Source: Arthrobacter sp. ok362 (GTDB lineage Bacteria > Actinomycetota > Actinomycetes > Actinomycetales > Micrococcaceae). From it: a stretch of DNA of 64,000 bases. The DNA is taken from contig NZ_FNGC01000015.1 in the NCBI RefSeq assembly GCF_900102785.1, positions 62,001-126,000 on the forward strand. Direction: 5' to 3'. The notes below the pieces were generated by a model that saw nothing but the letters and a program-made list of their open reading frames with translations, was not told where the DNA came from and did not search any database. This document shows positions 26,230 through 34,330 of this stretch, piece after piece. A program made the translations under genes and the position numbers. Position 1 is the first letter of the stretch, and every line of letters starts with the position of its first letter.

Positions 26230-27752
26230 ACGCCGGCCTCAGCCTGGCACGCGCCGTCGCCGACGCTGTCCTCTATGAGGGGTACCTCCTGTACCCGTAC
26301 CGCGCCTCGTCCGCCAAGAACCAGGCCCGCTGGCAGTTCGGGGTGCTTGGGCCGCCGGGCGCGGCAGAATCCGGTGCCGGCGAAGAGCCGGGCATGGCAG
26401 CGGACTGCCTCCTCGAGCCCGGACCCGCAGCCCGGGTGGACGTCCATCTGCGCTTCCTGCACCTCCAGACAAGATCCGCCGAGCGCGCGGATGACGGCGG
26501 CTTCACGCCGGCCGAAGAACTCATCGTCGGCCCGTCCCGCTGGCTCAGCTGGGACGAGGCAACGGATCAGGAGATCACGCTCGGGCCGTACAGCCTCGGC
26601 CAGCTTGCCGCGGGCGTGCGCGCGCCGATCAACGTGCCGGCGACCGAGGACACAGAGCCCGTGCTGGACGCCGACGGCGCCATCGCCGGCAGGCTCGTGC
26701 GCCGGCGTCGGCAGCTCCGCGGCGAGCTGCGCCTGGTGGCGGCGCAAGTAGCGACCCAAGTCCCGGCGGCCGCTGCCGGCAGCGCGGCCGTGCCGGCCCA
26801 AGCTCCGCTGTGGCGGCTCAGGGTCACGGTCGAGAACACGGCGGCAGCCACCACCGACAAGCGTTCCGCCATCGAGCTCTCGTTCATCGGAGCCCATGTC
26901 CTGCTCGCTGTCCACGATGCCGACTTCCTCTCGGTGATCGATCCGCCTGAGTGGGCGTCGGCCGCGGCGGCTTCGTGTCGCCAGCACCGCTGCTGGCCCG
27001 TGCTCGCCGGCCCCGAGGGGCAGCGCGATGTCCTGCTCCTGTCCCCGATCATCCTTTATGACCATCCCGCGGTGGCGCCGGAGAGCACCGTGGAACTGTT
27101 CGATGCGACGGAGATCGATGAAATCCTGACCCTGCGGGTGCTTACGCTGACCGATGAGGAAAAGGCGGAGGCCCGGTCAACCGACGCCCGGGCGGCGGCG
27201 ATCATCGATCGCTGCGAAAACATGACAGCAGAGGAGCTGCAGCAGCTGCACGGCATCCTGCGGAACCCGCACGCCGGTTCGCCCCGTGGACCCGGGGCGT
27301 CCGGGTACGGAGACTTCCCCGGCTTTGCCGTCCCGGAATATTCGGATTCGGAATTTTCCGTCCCTGAATATTCCGTCCCGGGCGGTGACGGCGCCTCGGC
27401 CAACAACGGCGCAGATACGCCCTGGTGGGATCCGGCCCGGGACGCCGCCGTCGATCCGGAATCGGACACCGTCTTTATCGACGGCGTCCCGGTCTCTCGC
27501 GGCAGCCGGGTGCGGGTTGTGCCGTTGCGCCGCGCCGATGCCCAGGACCTCTTTTTCGCCGGGAAATCGGGGCGTGTCACGGGCGTCCACTTCGACGTCG
27601 ACGGCGGAACGCATGTCGCGGTGGTCCTCGAGGCCGACCCGGCGGCCGAACTGCAGGAATGGTACGGCCGGTATCTGTATTTCGCCCCCGAGGAGCTCGT
27701 GCCGCTCGCAGCGGCGCCGCCCCCGGATAACGGAAAGGAACCATCATCATGA
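26226..27752 (+). CDS. Unrecognised 508-residue hydrogenase-operon protein
   Basis: GTG start coupled to the preceding stop (GTGA). An N-terminal globular part (LYEGYLLYPYRASSAKNQAR, RFLHLQTRS, VTVENTAA, DVLLLSPIILYDHPAVAPES) spans about residues 1-310. There follow a disordered stretch with repeated PEYSxxEFSVPEYS and a C-terminal small beta-barrel-like module of about 75 residues (RGSRVRVVPL, SGRVTGVHFDVDGGTHVAVV, YLYFAPEELVPL) resembling SH3/HypC-like barrels. No known catalytic motif. The C-terminal barrel could contact the large subunit during maturation (speculative). It overlaps the 39-residue gene by ATGA. Confidence 0.7.
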   Translation: MNAGLSLARAVADAVLYEGYLLYPYRASSAKNQARWQFGVLGPPGAAESGAGEEPGMAADCLLEPGPAARVDVHLRFLHLQTRSAERADDGGFTPAEELIVGPSRWLSWDEATDQEITLGPYSLGQLAAGVRAPINVPATEDTEPVLDADGAIAGRLVRRRRQLRGELRLVAAQVATQVPAAAAGSAAVPAQAPLWRLRVTVENTAAATTDKRSAIELSFIGAHVLLAVHDADFLSVIDPPEWASAAAASCRQHRCWPVLAGPEGQRDVLLLSPIILYDHPAVAPESTVELFDATEIDEILTLRVLTLTDEEKAEARSTDARAAAIIDRCENMTAEELQQLHGILRNPHAGSPRGPGASGYGDFPGFAVPEYSDSEFSVPEYSVPGGDGASANNGADTPWWDPARDAAVDPESDTVFIDGVPVSRGSRVRVVPLRRADAQDLFFAGKSGRVTGVHFDVDGGTHVAVVLEADPAAELQEWYGRYLYFAPEELVPLAAAPPPDNGKEPSS

Positions 27753-27868
27753 AGGGTCTGGGCATCATGACCGTCGTGCTCCTGCTGGCCGCGGGCCTGG
27801 CAGCAGCCGTCGTCGGACTGCGTTCGATTCCGGACATCAAGCGCTACGTGCGAATGTCCAGGATGTGA
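27749..27868 (+). CDS. 39-residue single-pass membrane peptide
   Basis: ATG overlaps the preceding stop (ATGA), with GGAAAGGAACC upstream. The peptide has one hydrophobic helix (about residues 5-23, IMTVVLLLAAGLAAAVVGL) and a short positively charged end (IKRYVRMSRM). It resembles the tiny DUF6893-type proteins seen in such operons (from memory). Translational coupling on one side and an eight-base gap to the maturation protease on the other support its being a real gene. A membrane anchor or adaptor for the otherwise soluble hydrogenase is a plausible role. Confidence 0.75.
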   Translation: MKGLGIMTVVLLLAAGLAAAVVGLRSIPDIKRYVRMSRM

Positions 27869-27876
27869 GGCCCGAT

Positions 27877-28449
27877 GTGAGCAGGGTTCTCGTGGCGGGC
27901 GTGGGAAACGTGTTCCTGAGCGACGACGGATTTGGACCGGCCGTCGCCCGCCGCCTGGCGGAGGAGGTATCGGGGCTGCCCGGCTGGGCGCCAGAGGACG
28001 TTCAGGTGCGGGACTACGGGGTCCGCGGGCTGCACCTCGCCTACGATCTCCTGGACGGGGTGGATGCGCTGGTGCTCGTGGATGTGCTTCCCGCCCCGGC
28101 GGACGGGAGCACAAGCGCCGGAACGCTCCGGATCCTGAAGATCCGGGCGGAGGATCTGGACCCCGGCGGACCGCTCACGCCGGCCGGCCTGCCGGTCAAC
28201 CCGGAGTTCGATCCGCATGGCATGGACCCGCTGGCCGTCCTGCGCCGCCTCCGCATCCTGGGAGGATCGCTGCCGGAGACCTACCTGGTGGGTTGCGTCG
28301 CGGGGCGAACAGACGAGGGCATGGAACTGTCCGAGGAAGTGTCCCGTGCCGTCCCCGCAGCCGTGGAGGCAGTGCGCACGCTGGTCACGGCCCGCCTGTC
28401 GTCCGCGGACGCAGCGACCGCGAGCGCGGGTTCGGATGGATCAGACTGA
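27877..28449 (+). CDS. Hydrogenase maturation endopeptidase (HyaD/HupD family)
   Basis: 190 residues from GTG at 27877 (MSRVLVAGVGNVFLSDDGFG). The family motif GxGNxxxxDDGFG with its nickel-sensing acidic residues is intact, as are RDYGVRGLHLAYDL (about 48-61) and the His of EFDPHGMDPLAVL near 115. It should cut the large-subunit tail after His575 once nickel is inserted. The last about 20 residues are Ala/Ser-rich. Confidence 0.9.
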   Translation: MSRVLVAGVGNVFLSDDGFGPAVARRLAEEVSGLPGWAPEDVQVRDYGVRGLHLAYDLLDGVDALVLVDVLPAPADGSTSAGTLRILKIRAEDLDPGGPLTPAGLPVNPEFDPHGMDPLAVLRRLRILGGSLPETYLVGCVAGRTDEGMELSEEVSRAVPAAVEAVRTLVTARLSSADAATASAGSDGSD

Positions 28450-28462
28450 GGAGGAAGCGCGG

Positions 28463-28720
28463 ATGTGTCTGGGAATACCGGGCCGGATCATCGAAGTGAT
28501 CGACGGCTACAACGGGCAGCTGGCCCTCGTGGATGTGGCAGGCGTGCAGCGAAAGATCAACATTGGGCTCCTCGACGACGGTCCGTTGGAGAGCGGCACG
28601 TGGGTCCTGATCCACATGGGTTTCGCGCTGGAGCGCGTGGACCAGGAGGGCGCCGACCGTGCAATGACTGGACTTGAGCTCATGGGACGAGGCCCGGACC
28701 CCACCGACACCGTACCCTAG
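28463..28720 (+). CDS. hypC: Hydrogenase assembly chaperone HypC/HupF
   Basis: 85 residues beginning MCLGIPGRI, with the catalytic Cys2 that binds iron and the large-subunit precursor, and ending WVLIHMGFALERVDQEGADRA as in the family. It carries the Fe(CN)2CO group with HypD. hypD, hypE and hypF are not in the window. GAGGAAGCGCGG precedes the ATG. Confidence 0.94.
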   Translation: MCLGIPGRIIEVIDGYNGQLALVDVAGVQRKINIGLLDDGPLESGTWVLIHMGFALERVDQEGADRAMTGLELMGRGPDPTDTVP

Positions 28721-28773
28721 TTCTGCTCCCACTCACGGCCCCGTACTCACTGTCCGGTACTTGCTGTTCGGTT

Positions 28774-29547
28774 TCAGCTTTCGAGGGCAATCGCGGCGCC
28801 GCGGTGCTCTACGCCGGAGTTGGCGATCTTGAGGTGGCGGGCAAAGTAGTGCTGGAGTCGGTGGAGCTGGGCGGGCGTCAGCCGGTCGCACACCCAGTCC
28901 CAGTGGAGGGACACCATGTCCCCTGCCGTGAGGTCAGCGATGAAGCCGGAGCCGGCCACGGCGTACTGGGCCGTCTCGATCACCGGTTCGCCGAGCGAGA
29001 GCGCGGTCCCGTCCCAGGCAAGGGGCCGCGAGCGCACCAGGGCACTGTCCCCTTCGACGGCCACCACTTCGCCCCACCGGATGCGGCATTGGTCAAGGAC
29101 ATTCAGTGCGGTGGCTGAGCGCCGATCATCGCGCAAGAGTCCCAGCCACGGATAGATTTCGAGCACATGGAAGCTGTGGTGCGGGACGCCGCCGGCCAGG
29201 ACCCCTTCCATCAGGTGCGGAAACTGATGGCCGGTCCGTGCGCGGAACCTGTCCTCCATGGAATTGCCGATGCTGCGCACACCCACGGAGTCCAGCAGCG
29301 CGTTTCCCACCCAGTAGGCCTCCACCACCCCGTAATCAAGCGGGTCCGGGTTGCCCGTGGCACCGGCAATGAGCTCCAGATACGGCCAGGCGCCGGCAAA
29401 CCCCTTGGCAAGTTCGCGCAGGCCCGCGTCGGTCACCCCGGACTGGCCGTAGTGCAGCAGCGCATCGCTGTCAGGCGGCCCGCAGCTGCCCCGCGAGTTC
29501 GGCGGATATGCGTACCGGACAAAGAGTTGGGCGCCATTGACTTGCAT
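28774..29547 (-). CDS. DUF6390-type protein
   Basis: 257 residues from ATG at 29547 (MQVNGAQLFVRYAYPPNSRG). A longer reading to 29643 has no RBS. Features are RYAYPPN, LLHYGQSG, a DYGVVEAYWVGNALLD segment and HSFHVLEIYPWLGLLRDD. No signal peptide or cofactor motif is obvious. Proteins of this type (DUF6390) occur beside NiFe-hydrogenases in actinobacteria. It is convergent with hypC and divergent from the importer operon. Function unknown. Confidence 0.7.
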   Translation of the reverse strand: MQVNGAQLFVRYAYPPNSRGSCGPPDSDALLHYGQSGVTDAGLRELAKGFAGAWPYLELIAGATGNPDPLDYGVVEAYWVGNALLDSVGVRSIGNSMEDRFRARTGHQFPHLMEGVLAGGVPHHSFHVLEIYPWLGLLRDDRRSATALNVLDQCRIRWGEVVAVEGDSALVRSRPLAWDGTALSLGEPVIETAQYAVAGSGFIADLTAGDMVSLHWDWVCDRLTPAQLHRLQHYFARHLKIANSGVEHRGAAIALES

Positions 29548-29606
29548 CCCGTGGCCTCGTTTCACAGGGGATAAGTGCGAGGCTAGCACCGCCGCCCGCC
29601 GGCAAA

Positions 29607-29650
29607 CAATGCCCGCGTTGCATGCATTGACACCCCTGCGCATTCGGCAG
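29607..29650 (+). promoter_or_regulatory. Candidate promoter and inverted-repeat operator of the importer operon
   Basis: TTGACA at 29627-29632 is a perfect -35. A weak -10 (gatgct) follows after 17 bases. The inverted repeat caatgc-N11-gcattg (29607-29612 / 29624-29629) overlaps the -35, the position expected for a metal-responsive repressor. The repressor is not identified. Confidence 0.4.
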
Positions 29651-29742
29651 ATGCTGTGAAGGAATGCCGTCCCGGGATCATTGTTGCTGCCGGCGCGGAG
29701 CGAATGGCCGCCCCCGTGCGGTCCTTCCCGGGAGGTAGGCCG

Positions 29743-30909
29743 ATGAACATCCCCGAAGCCAACCGACGATCCGTGCTGGCAGCGGCCCTCTACGGCGGAG
29801 GGGCGCTGTTCCTCGCTTCCTGCGCCCCGGGCAGCACGTCGCCACAGTCCGCGCCGCCGGCAGGTACCTCAGCACCGGGTTCCTCCGCCGGTTCGGCGGG
29901 GATCCAGGTGACGGACCAGCGCGGGACCGTGCTGAGTTTCGACCGCCCAGTAACTCGGGTGGTGACCATTCCCATGCCGGCCGCCTCCCTGCTGGTCGCC
30001 GTCGACCAGGGCGCAAGCCATCTCGCCGGGATGCACAACGCCTCCTGGGTCGCCATGCGCGATGGCGCCATGGGTGCCATGTACCCGGAGGCCCTGAATA
30101 TTCCGCACGACATCGCCACGACCGATTTCACGCCCAATGTCGAAAGCATCCGGGCGCTGAACCCCGACGTCGTGGTCCAGTGGAGCGATGCGCAATTGAC
30201 GGCGCCGCTGGAACAAGCCGGGATGAAGGTCCTGGGCATCACGAACACCGGCACGCAGCAGGATGTGGACACGTGGACCGCGCTCTTCGCGGCGATGCTG
30301 GGGCGCCCGGACCGGGCCGTGCAGATGAAGGCGCGCAGCGACGAGCAACAGAAGTCCATCCAGGCCGAGGGCGCCTCCCGCGGCACGGGCGGCCCGGGCA
30401 TCATCTACTTCAACAGGTTCAGTGGCGGGCTCAAAGTTGCCGGAAACGGCAGCTACAACGACTTCTACATCAAGCTCGTCGGAGGACACAATCCGGCAAC
30501 CGGCCCGCAAGGTCTCCAGGGCAAGGGCATGGTGGGCGTGGACGTCGAACAGGTCCTTGCCTGGGATCCGGAGGTCATCTTGCTCGGAAATTTCGACGAA
30601 GCGATGCCCGCGGACCTCTACGGCAACCCGGTGTGGCAAAGCGTGTCCGCCGTGCGTTCCCGCCGTGTGTACAAGGTCCCGCTCGGCGGATACCGCTGGG
30701 ATCCCCCCGGCCAGGAATCGCCGCTCATGTGGCGCTGGCTCAGCGACATCAGTTTCCCCTCCGGCAACCGGTCCGCGCTGCGGGACGAGACGAGCGACTA
30801 CTTCGATTTCCTGTACCGCCACCGGCCATCAACGGCGGAGATGGACAAGATCCTGTGGACTGAAGCCAATGCCGCCTCGGCCAACTACCGGCAGTTCGAT
30901 GCTTCGTGA
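29743..30909 (+). CDS. ABC importer substrate-binding lipoprotein (FecB/BtuF-like)
   Basis: 388 residues from ATG at 29743 (GGGAGGT upstream). It has a lipoprotein signal with lipobox LASC, the Cys near residue 27, then a Ser/Pro/Gly linker. The mature part begins VTDQRGTVLSFDRPVTRVVTIP and has IRALNPDVVVQW and LAWDPEVILLGNF, typical of cluster-III periplasmic-binding proteins that take siderophores, haem, cobalamin or metal chelates. The place next to a nickel enzyme makes nickel a reasonable guess, iron another. Substrate cannot be told from sequence. Confidence 0.87.
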   Translation: MNIPEANRRSVLAAALYGGGALFLASCAPGSTSPQSAPPAGTSAPGSSAGSAGIQVTDQRGTVLSFDRPVTRVVTIPMPAASLLVAVDQGASHLAGMHNASWVAMRDGAMGAMYPEALNIPHDIATTDFTPNVESIRALNPDVVVQWSDAQLTAPLEQAGMKVLGITNTGTQQDVDTWTALFAAMLGRPDRAVQMKARSDEQQKSIQAEGASRGTGGPGIIYFNRFSGGLKVAGNGSYNDFYIKLVGGHNPATGPQGLQGKGMVGVDVEQVLAWDPEVILLGNFDEAMPADLYGNPVWQSVSAVRSRRVYKVPLGGYRWDPPGQESPLMWRWLSDISFPSGNRSALRDETSDYFDFLYRHRPSTAEMDKILWTEANAASANYRQFDAS

Positions 30910-31975
30910 GGCCCAGCCGCTGACCACGGGATACCCCGGCGGCCGCCGGGGACCGGGGCTGCGCCAGGTTCTCGGGCCGTGCCTGCTCTCACTGGCCGTC
31001 CTGGCCGCCGTGTCGGCGCTTGCACTCGCCAGCGGCCGCTACAACGTGTCCCTCGCCCATGTCGCGCAAATCCTGGCCTCCCGGATAGTTCCCTTCGGAT
31101 CAAACCTTCCCGCGGCCGAGGAAAACGTGGTGCTGTTGGTCAGGTTGCCCAGGATCTTGCTGGCCCTGCTGGTCGGTGGTGGCCTCGCAATCGGCGGGGC
31201 CGCGCTGCAGGCCGTGTTCCGTAATCCCCTCGTCAGCCCGGAGGTCATCGGCGTTTCATCCGGGGCCTCCTTCGGGGGTGCCTTGGCCCTGTTGCTGGGC
31301 TTGGGTCCCATCGCCCTCGTGGGCGGATCGTTCGGCTTCGGGCTGCTGGCACTGGCCATCGTCTTCCTCATCACCTCAGGCCGGGGCGGCGCCCACATCC
31401 TCATGGTGGTCCTCGGAGGAATCGTCACGGCCAGTTTCTTCTCCGCCCTTGTGGCCCTCGTGACGTATCTGGCGGACCCGTTCACCACCCTCCCCGCAAT
31501 CGTCTTCTGGCTGCTGGGAAGTGTCTCCACCGCAACCTGGGCGAAGGTAGTGGTGGCCTTCATTCCGATTGCTGCCGGCGGCGTCGTCCTGCTGGCACTG
31601 CGGTGGCGGATCAATGTGCTCTCGCTCGGCGACGACGATACAACGGCCCTGGGACTCCGGCCGCGCCTGCTGCGCTGGACGGTCCTCTCCGCCGTGGCCC
31701 TCATGGTGGCCGGGGCCGTGGCCGTCAGCGGCGTCATCAGTTGGGTGGGGCTGGTCATCCCGCACCTCGCGCGGATGTGGGTGGGTCCGGACCACCGGGT
31801 CCTGCTGCCGGTCTCATTCCTGCTGGGCGGGGCGTACCTCATCGCCATCGACACCATTGCGCGCACCGCCACGGCCGGCGAAATCCCGCTGGGCGTCCTC
31901 ACCGCCCTGATCGGGGCACCGGTCTTCTTCGTGCTGTTGCGCCGGAACCGGGAGAGGATCTGGGACGGTGCTTGA
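30899..31975 (+). CDS. FecCD-family ABC permease
   Basis: 358 residues from ATG at 30899, overlapping the lipoprotein gene by 11 bases. About nine to ten hydrophobic helices are present. Family motifs VRLPRILLALLVGGGLAIGG (about 80-99) and ALQAVFRNPLVSPEVIGVSS follow, with SWVGLVIPHLARM near the C-terminus (the ATPase coupling loop). It forms the membrane dimer of a metal-chelate importer. Confidence 0.93.
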   Translation: MLREAQPLTTGYPGGRRGPGLRQVLGPCLLSLAVLAAVSALALASGRYNVSLAHVAQILASRIVPFGSNLPAAEENVVLLVRLPRILLALLVGGGLAIGGAALQAVFRNPLVSPEVIGVSSGASFGGALALLLGLGPIALVGGSFGFGLLALAIVFLITSGRGGAHILMVVLGGIVTASFFSALVALVTYLADPFTTLPAIVFWLLGSVSTATWAKVVVAFIPIAAGGVVLLALRWRINVLSLGDDDTTALGLRPRLLRWTVLSAVALMVAGAVAVSGVISWVGLVIPHLARMWVGPDHRVLLPVSFLLGGAYLIAIDTIARTATAGEIPLGVLTALIGAPVFFVLLRRNRERIWDGA

Positions 31976-32717
31976 GCTGCGCGGGGCCGGGTTTGGCTAT
32001 TCACCACAGAACTGGGTGTTCAAGGATCTGAGCTTCTCGGTGCCGCCGGGCACCGTGACTGCCGTCCTGGGGCCAAACGGCAGCGGCAAGACGACACTCG
32101 CGCGCTGCGCAGCCGGCCTGCTGGCCCTACAGGAAGGGGCCGTGCGCAGGTCCGAGACCGCCGGGTATGTTCCCCAGGCCCGCGGCACCACCTTCGGCTA
32201 CCCGGCCCTCGACATGGTGATCATGGGCCGTGCCCGCCACATCGGCGTCTTCCGCTCCCCCGGCGCCCGGGACAGGGCCGCCGCCCTCCAGGCCATGGAC
32301 CGGGTGGGAATCGCCGCCCTGGCCGGCCGGCTGTTTCCGACCCTGAGCGGGGGCGAGCAGCAGCTGGTCCTCATTGCGCGGGCCGTCGCGGGCGGTTCGC
32401 GGCTCCTAGTCCTGGACGAGCCGTCCACCGGGCTGGACCTGAAAAACCAGGTCCGGGTCCTTCAGCTCCTGAGGGAACTGGTGCGGACCGGCATGTCGCT
32501 GCTGGTGAGCACCCATCATCCGGACCACGCCCTGTTCCTCGCAGACTCGGTGGTCCTCATGGGCGCCGAGGGTGTGGTGACTGGTCCTGCCGGACCGCTC
32601 CTCGCCGATGCACAGCTCTCGGCGCTGTACGGTGTCCGCGTCAGCACACTGAACTACGACGACGCCGGCACGCCCCGCCGTACGGTGGTCACCCCATTCG
32701 GCGCAGCCGAGGGCTGA
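31968..32717 (+). CDS. ABC importer ATPase (FecE-like)
   Basis: 249 residues, GTG start overlapping the permease stop (GTGCTTGA). Walker A GPNGSGKTT is near 38-46, the Q loop near YVPQAR, signature LSGGEQQLV near 127, Walker B LLVLDEPSTGLD near 147 and switch His in STHHPD near 180. It powers the importer with the two preceding genes. A strong hairpin ends the operon. Confidence 0.94.
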   Translation: MLELRGAGFGYSPQNWVFKDLSFSVPPGTVTAVLGPNGSGKTTLARCAAGLLALQEGAVRRSETAGYVPQARGTTFGYPALDMVIMGRARHIGVFRSPGARDRAAALQAMDRVGIAALAGRLFPTLSGGEQQLVLIARAVAGGSRLLVLDEPSTGLDLKNQVRVLQLLRELVRTGMSLLVSTHHPDHALFLADSVVLMGAEGVVTGPAGPLLADAQLSALYGVRVSTLNYDDAGTPRRTVVTPFGAAEG

Positions 32718-32722
32718 TCCGA

Positions 32723-32766
32723 ACGCCAAAGCGCCCGGCAGCTTAGCTGCCGGGCGCTTTGGGCGT
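32723..32766. terminator. Bidirectional terminator between importer operon and dctA
   Basis: A long inverted repeat centred at 32744 (aaagcgcccggcagc / gctgccgggcgcttt, extended by acgcc/ggcgt with one bulge), flanked by A and T runs, between convergent genes. Confidence 0.85.
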
Positions 32767-32818
32767 CATCTGGCGGTGTTGAGTCCGTTCAGACTGCGGC
32801 CGGAATTCGGGCCGAGGT

Positions 32819-34192
32819 TCAGGCGTGCGTCAGGACCGGCTGCGCCGGTTCTTCGGCGGCGTCCTCTTCGGCGGCGTCCTGCACACTGCTGTGGCTGGCG
32901 AGCATGGTCTCTTCGTCGAACGGCTCGGCACCGGCGAGGACACGGTCCACGCGTTCGCCGTCGATCTCCTTGACCCAGGTGCCGATCAGCACCGTGGCGA
33001 CGGCGTTGCCGGTGAAGTTGGTCAGGGCGCGTGCTTCGGACATGAAGCGGTCGATGCCGACGATCATGCCCACGCCACCCAGCAACTGAGGAGCATGCGA
33101 CTGGAGTCCGGCGGCCAGGGTGGCGAGGCCGGCCCCGGTGACGCCAGCGGCACCCTTGGAGGCGATGATCATGAAGACCAGCAGGGAAACCTGGGCGCCA
33201 AGGTCCAGCGGCGTGCCCATGGCGTTGGCGACGAAGAGTGCGGCCATGGTCAGGTAGATGGCGGTGCCGTCAAGGTTGAAGGAGTAGCCGGTGGGGACCG
33301 TGACGCCGACGACCGGCTTGGACACGCCGAGGTGTTCCATCTTCGCGATCAGGCGGGGCAGCGCGGCTTCGGAGGAGGACGTGGAAAAGATCAGCAGGTA
33401 TTCGCGGCCGAGGTACTTCATGAGCTTGAAGATGCTGACGCCGGTGACCACCTTGAGCAGGCCGCCGAGGATCACGACGATGAACAGGGCGCAGGTGATG
33501 TAGAAGGCGATCATCAGGGTGAACATGCTGAAGATGGCCTGCACGCCGGTGGCACCGACGACGGCGGCGATCGCACCGAAGGCTCCGACGGGGGCCAACC
33601 ACATGATCATGATGAGGATGCGGAACACCAGGGCCTGTCCGTAGCCGACGGCCTTGAGGATCGGGGCTCCCTGCGGGCCCATCTTCTGCAGGGCGAAGCC
33701 CACGAGGATCGCGGCGAGGAGTGTCGGCAGTACGGGAATGTCGCCCGGGATGATACCCAGCAGGAAGTCAACGGTGCTGTCGACTGCCGCCTTCTTGTTC
33801 GGATCGTAGGGCGCGAGGTTGAGGCCCTCACCCGGGTGGATCAGGTTGCCCACCACGAGGCCGATCGCCAGGGCAAAGGTGGACATGACAACGAAGTAGC
33901 CGAGCGCCAGTCCGCCGACCTTGCCGACCGTGGCGGCCTTGGCGATGGAGCCGATGCCCAGCACGATGGTGCAGAAGATCACGGGGCCGATCATCATCTT
34001 GATGAGTTTGATGAAGCCGTCGCCCAGCGGCTTGAGGGATTTGCCGACCTCGGGGAAGAGCAAGCCAACAACGGCACCTGCAACCACGGCGACGATGACT
34101 GCAATGTACAGGTAGTGGGACTTGTCCAGTCCCTTGCGCTTCTTGGCCGTCGTTGCGGCCGGTGCTGCCGACTCTCCTCGTTGAGAGGCCAT
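32819..34192 (-). CDS. dctA: C4-dicarboxylate:cation symporter DctA
   Basis: 457 residues of the DAACS family. YLYIAVIVAVVAGAVVGLLFP opens helix 1, KMMIGPVIFCTIVLGI near 65, STSSSEAALPRLI near 283 is the HP1 serine-rich loop, and GYSFNLDGTAIY near 315 is the helix 7 cation/substrate motif. It imports succinate, fumarate and malate. AAGGAGA precedes the ATG. It is divergent from a DcuSR-like sensor pair that probably controls it. The cytoplasmic tail is acidic. Confidence 0.93.
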   Translation of the reverse strand: MASQRGESAAPAATTAKKRKGLDKSHYLYIAVIVAVVAGAVVGLLFPEVGKSLKPLGDGFIKLIKMMIGPVIFCTIVLGIGSIAKAATVGKVGGLALGYFVVMSTFALAIGLVVGNLIHPGEGLNLAPYDPNKKAAVDSTVDFLLGIIPGDIPVLPTLLAAILVGFALQKMGPQGAPILKAVGYGQALVFRILIMIMWLAPVGAFGAIAAVVGATGVQAIFSMFTLMIAFYITCALFIVVILGGLLKVVTGVSIFKLMKYLGREYLLIFSTSSSEAALPRLIAKMEHLGVSKPVVGVTVPTGYSFNLDGTAIYLTMAALFVANAMGTPLDLGAQVSLLVFMIIASKGAAGVTGAGLATLAAGLQSHAPQLLGGVGMIVGIDRFMSEARALTNFTGNAVATVLIGTWVKEIDGERVDRVLAGAEPFDEETMLASHSSVQDAAEEDAAEEPAQPVLTHA

Positions 34193-34330
34193 GGTCTTCT
34201 CCTTGGATAGGCTGGACTTGGTGCGGTCCAGGCTGTGGTCCGCTCACGTCCGTTCTTGTGTGTAGCTCCATCATTGATGACGGAGTGACGCGCATCACCG
34301 TTGCGTTCATATTGGTCATGGAAGGTGTTG

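Noticed and set aside
29548..29742. Cobalamin or nickel riboswitch upstream of the importer
   Set aside because: No B12-box (GCCACTG) or NiCo-type helices are visible. The region is better explained by a promoter with an inverted repeat.
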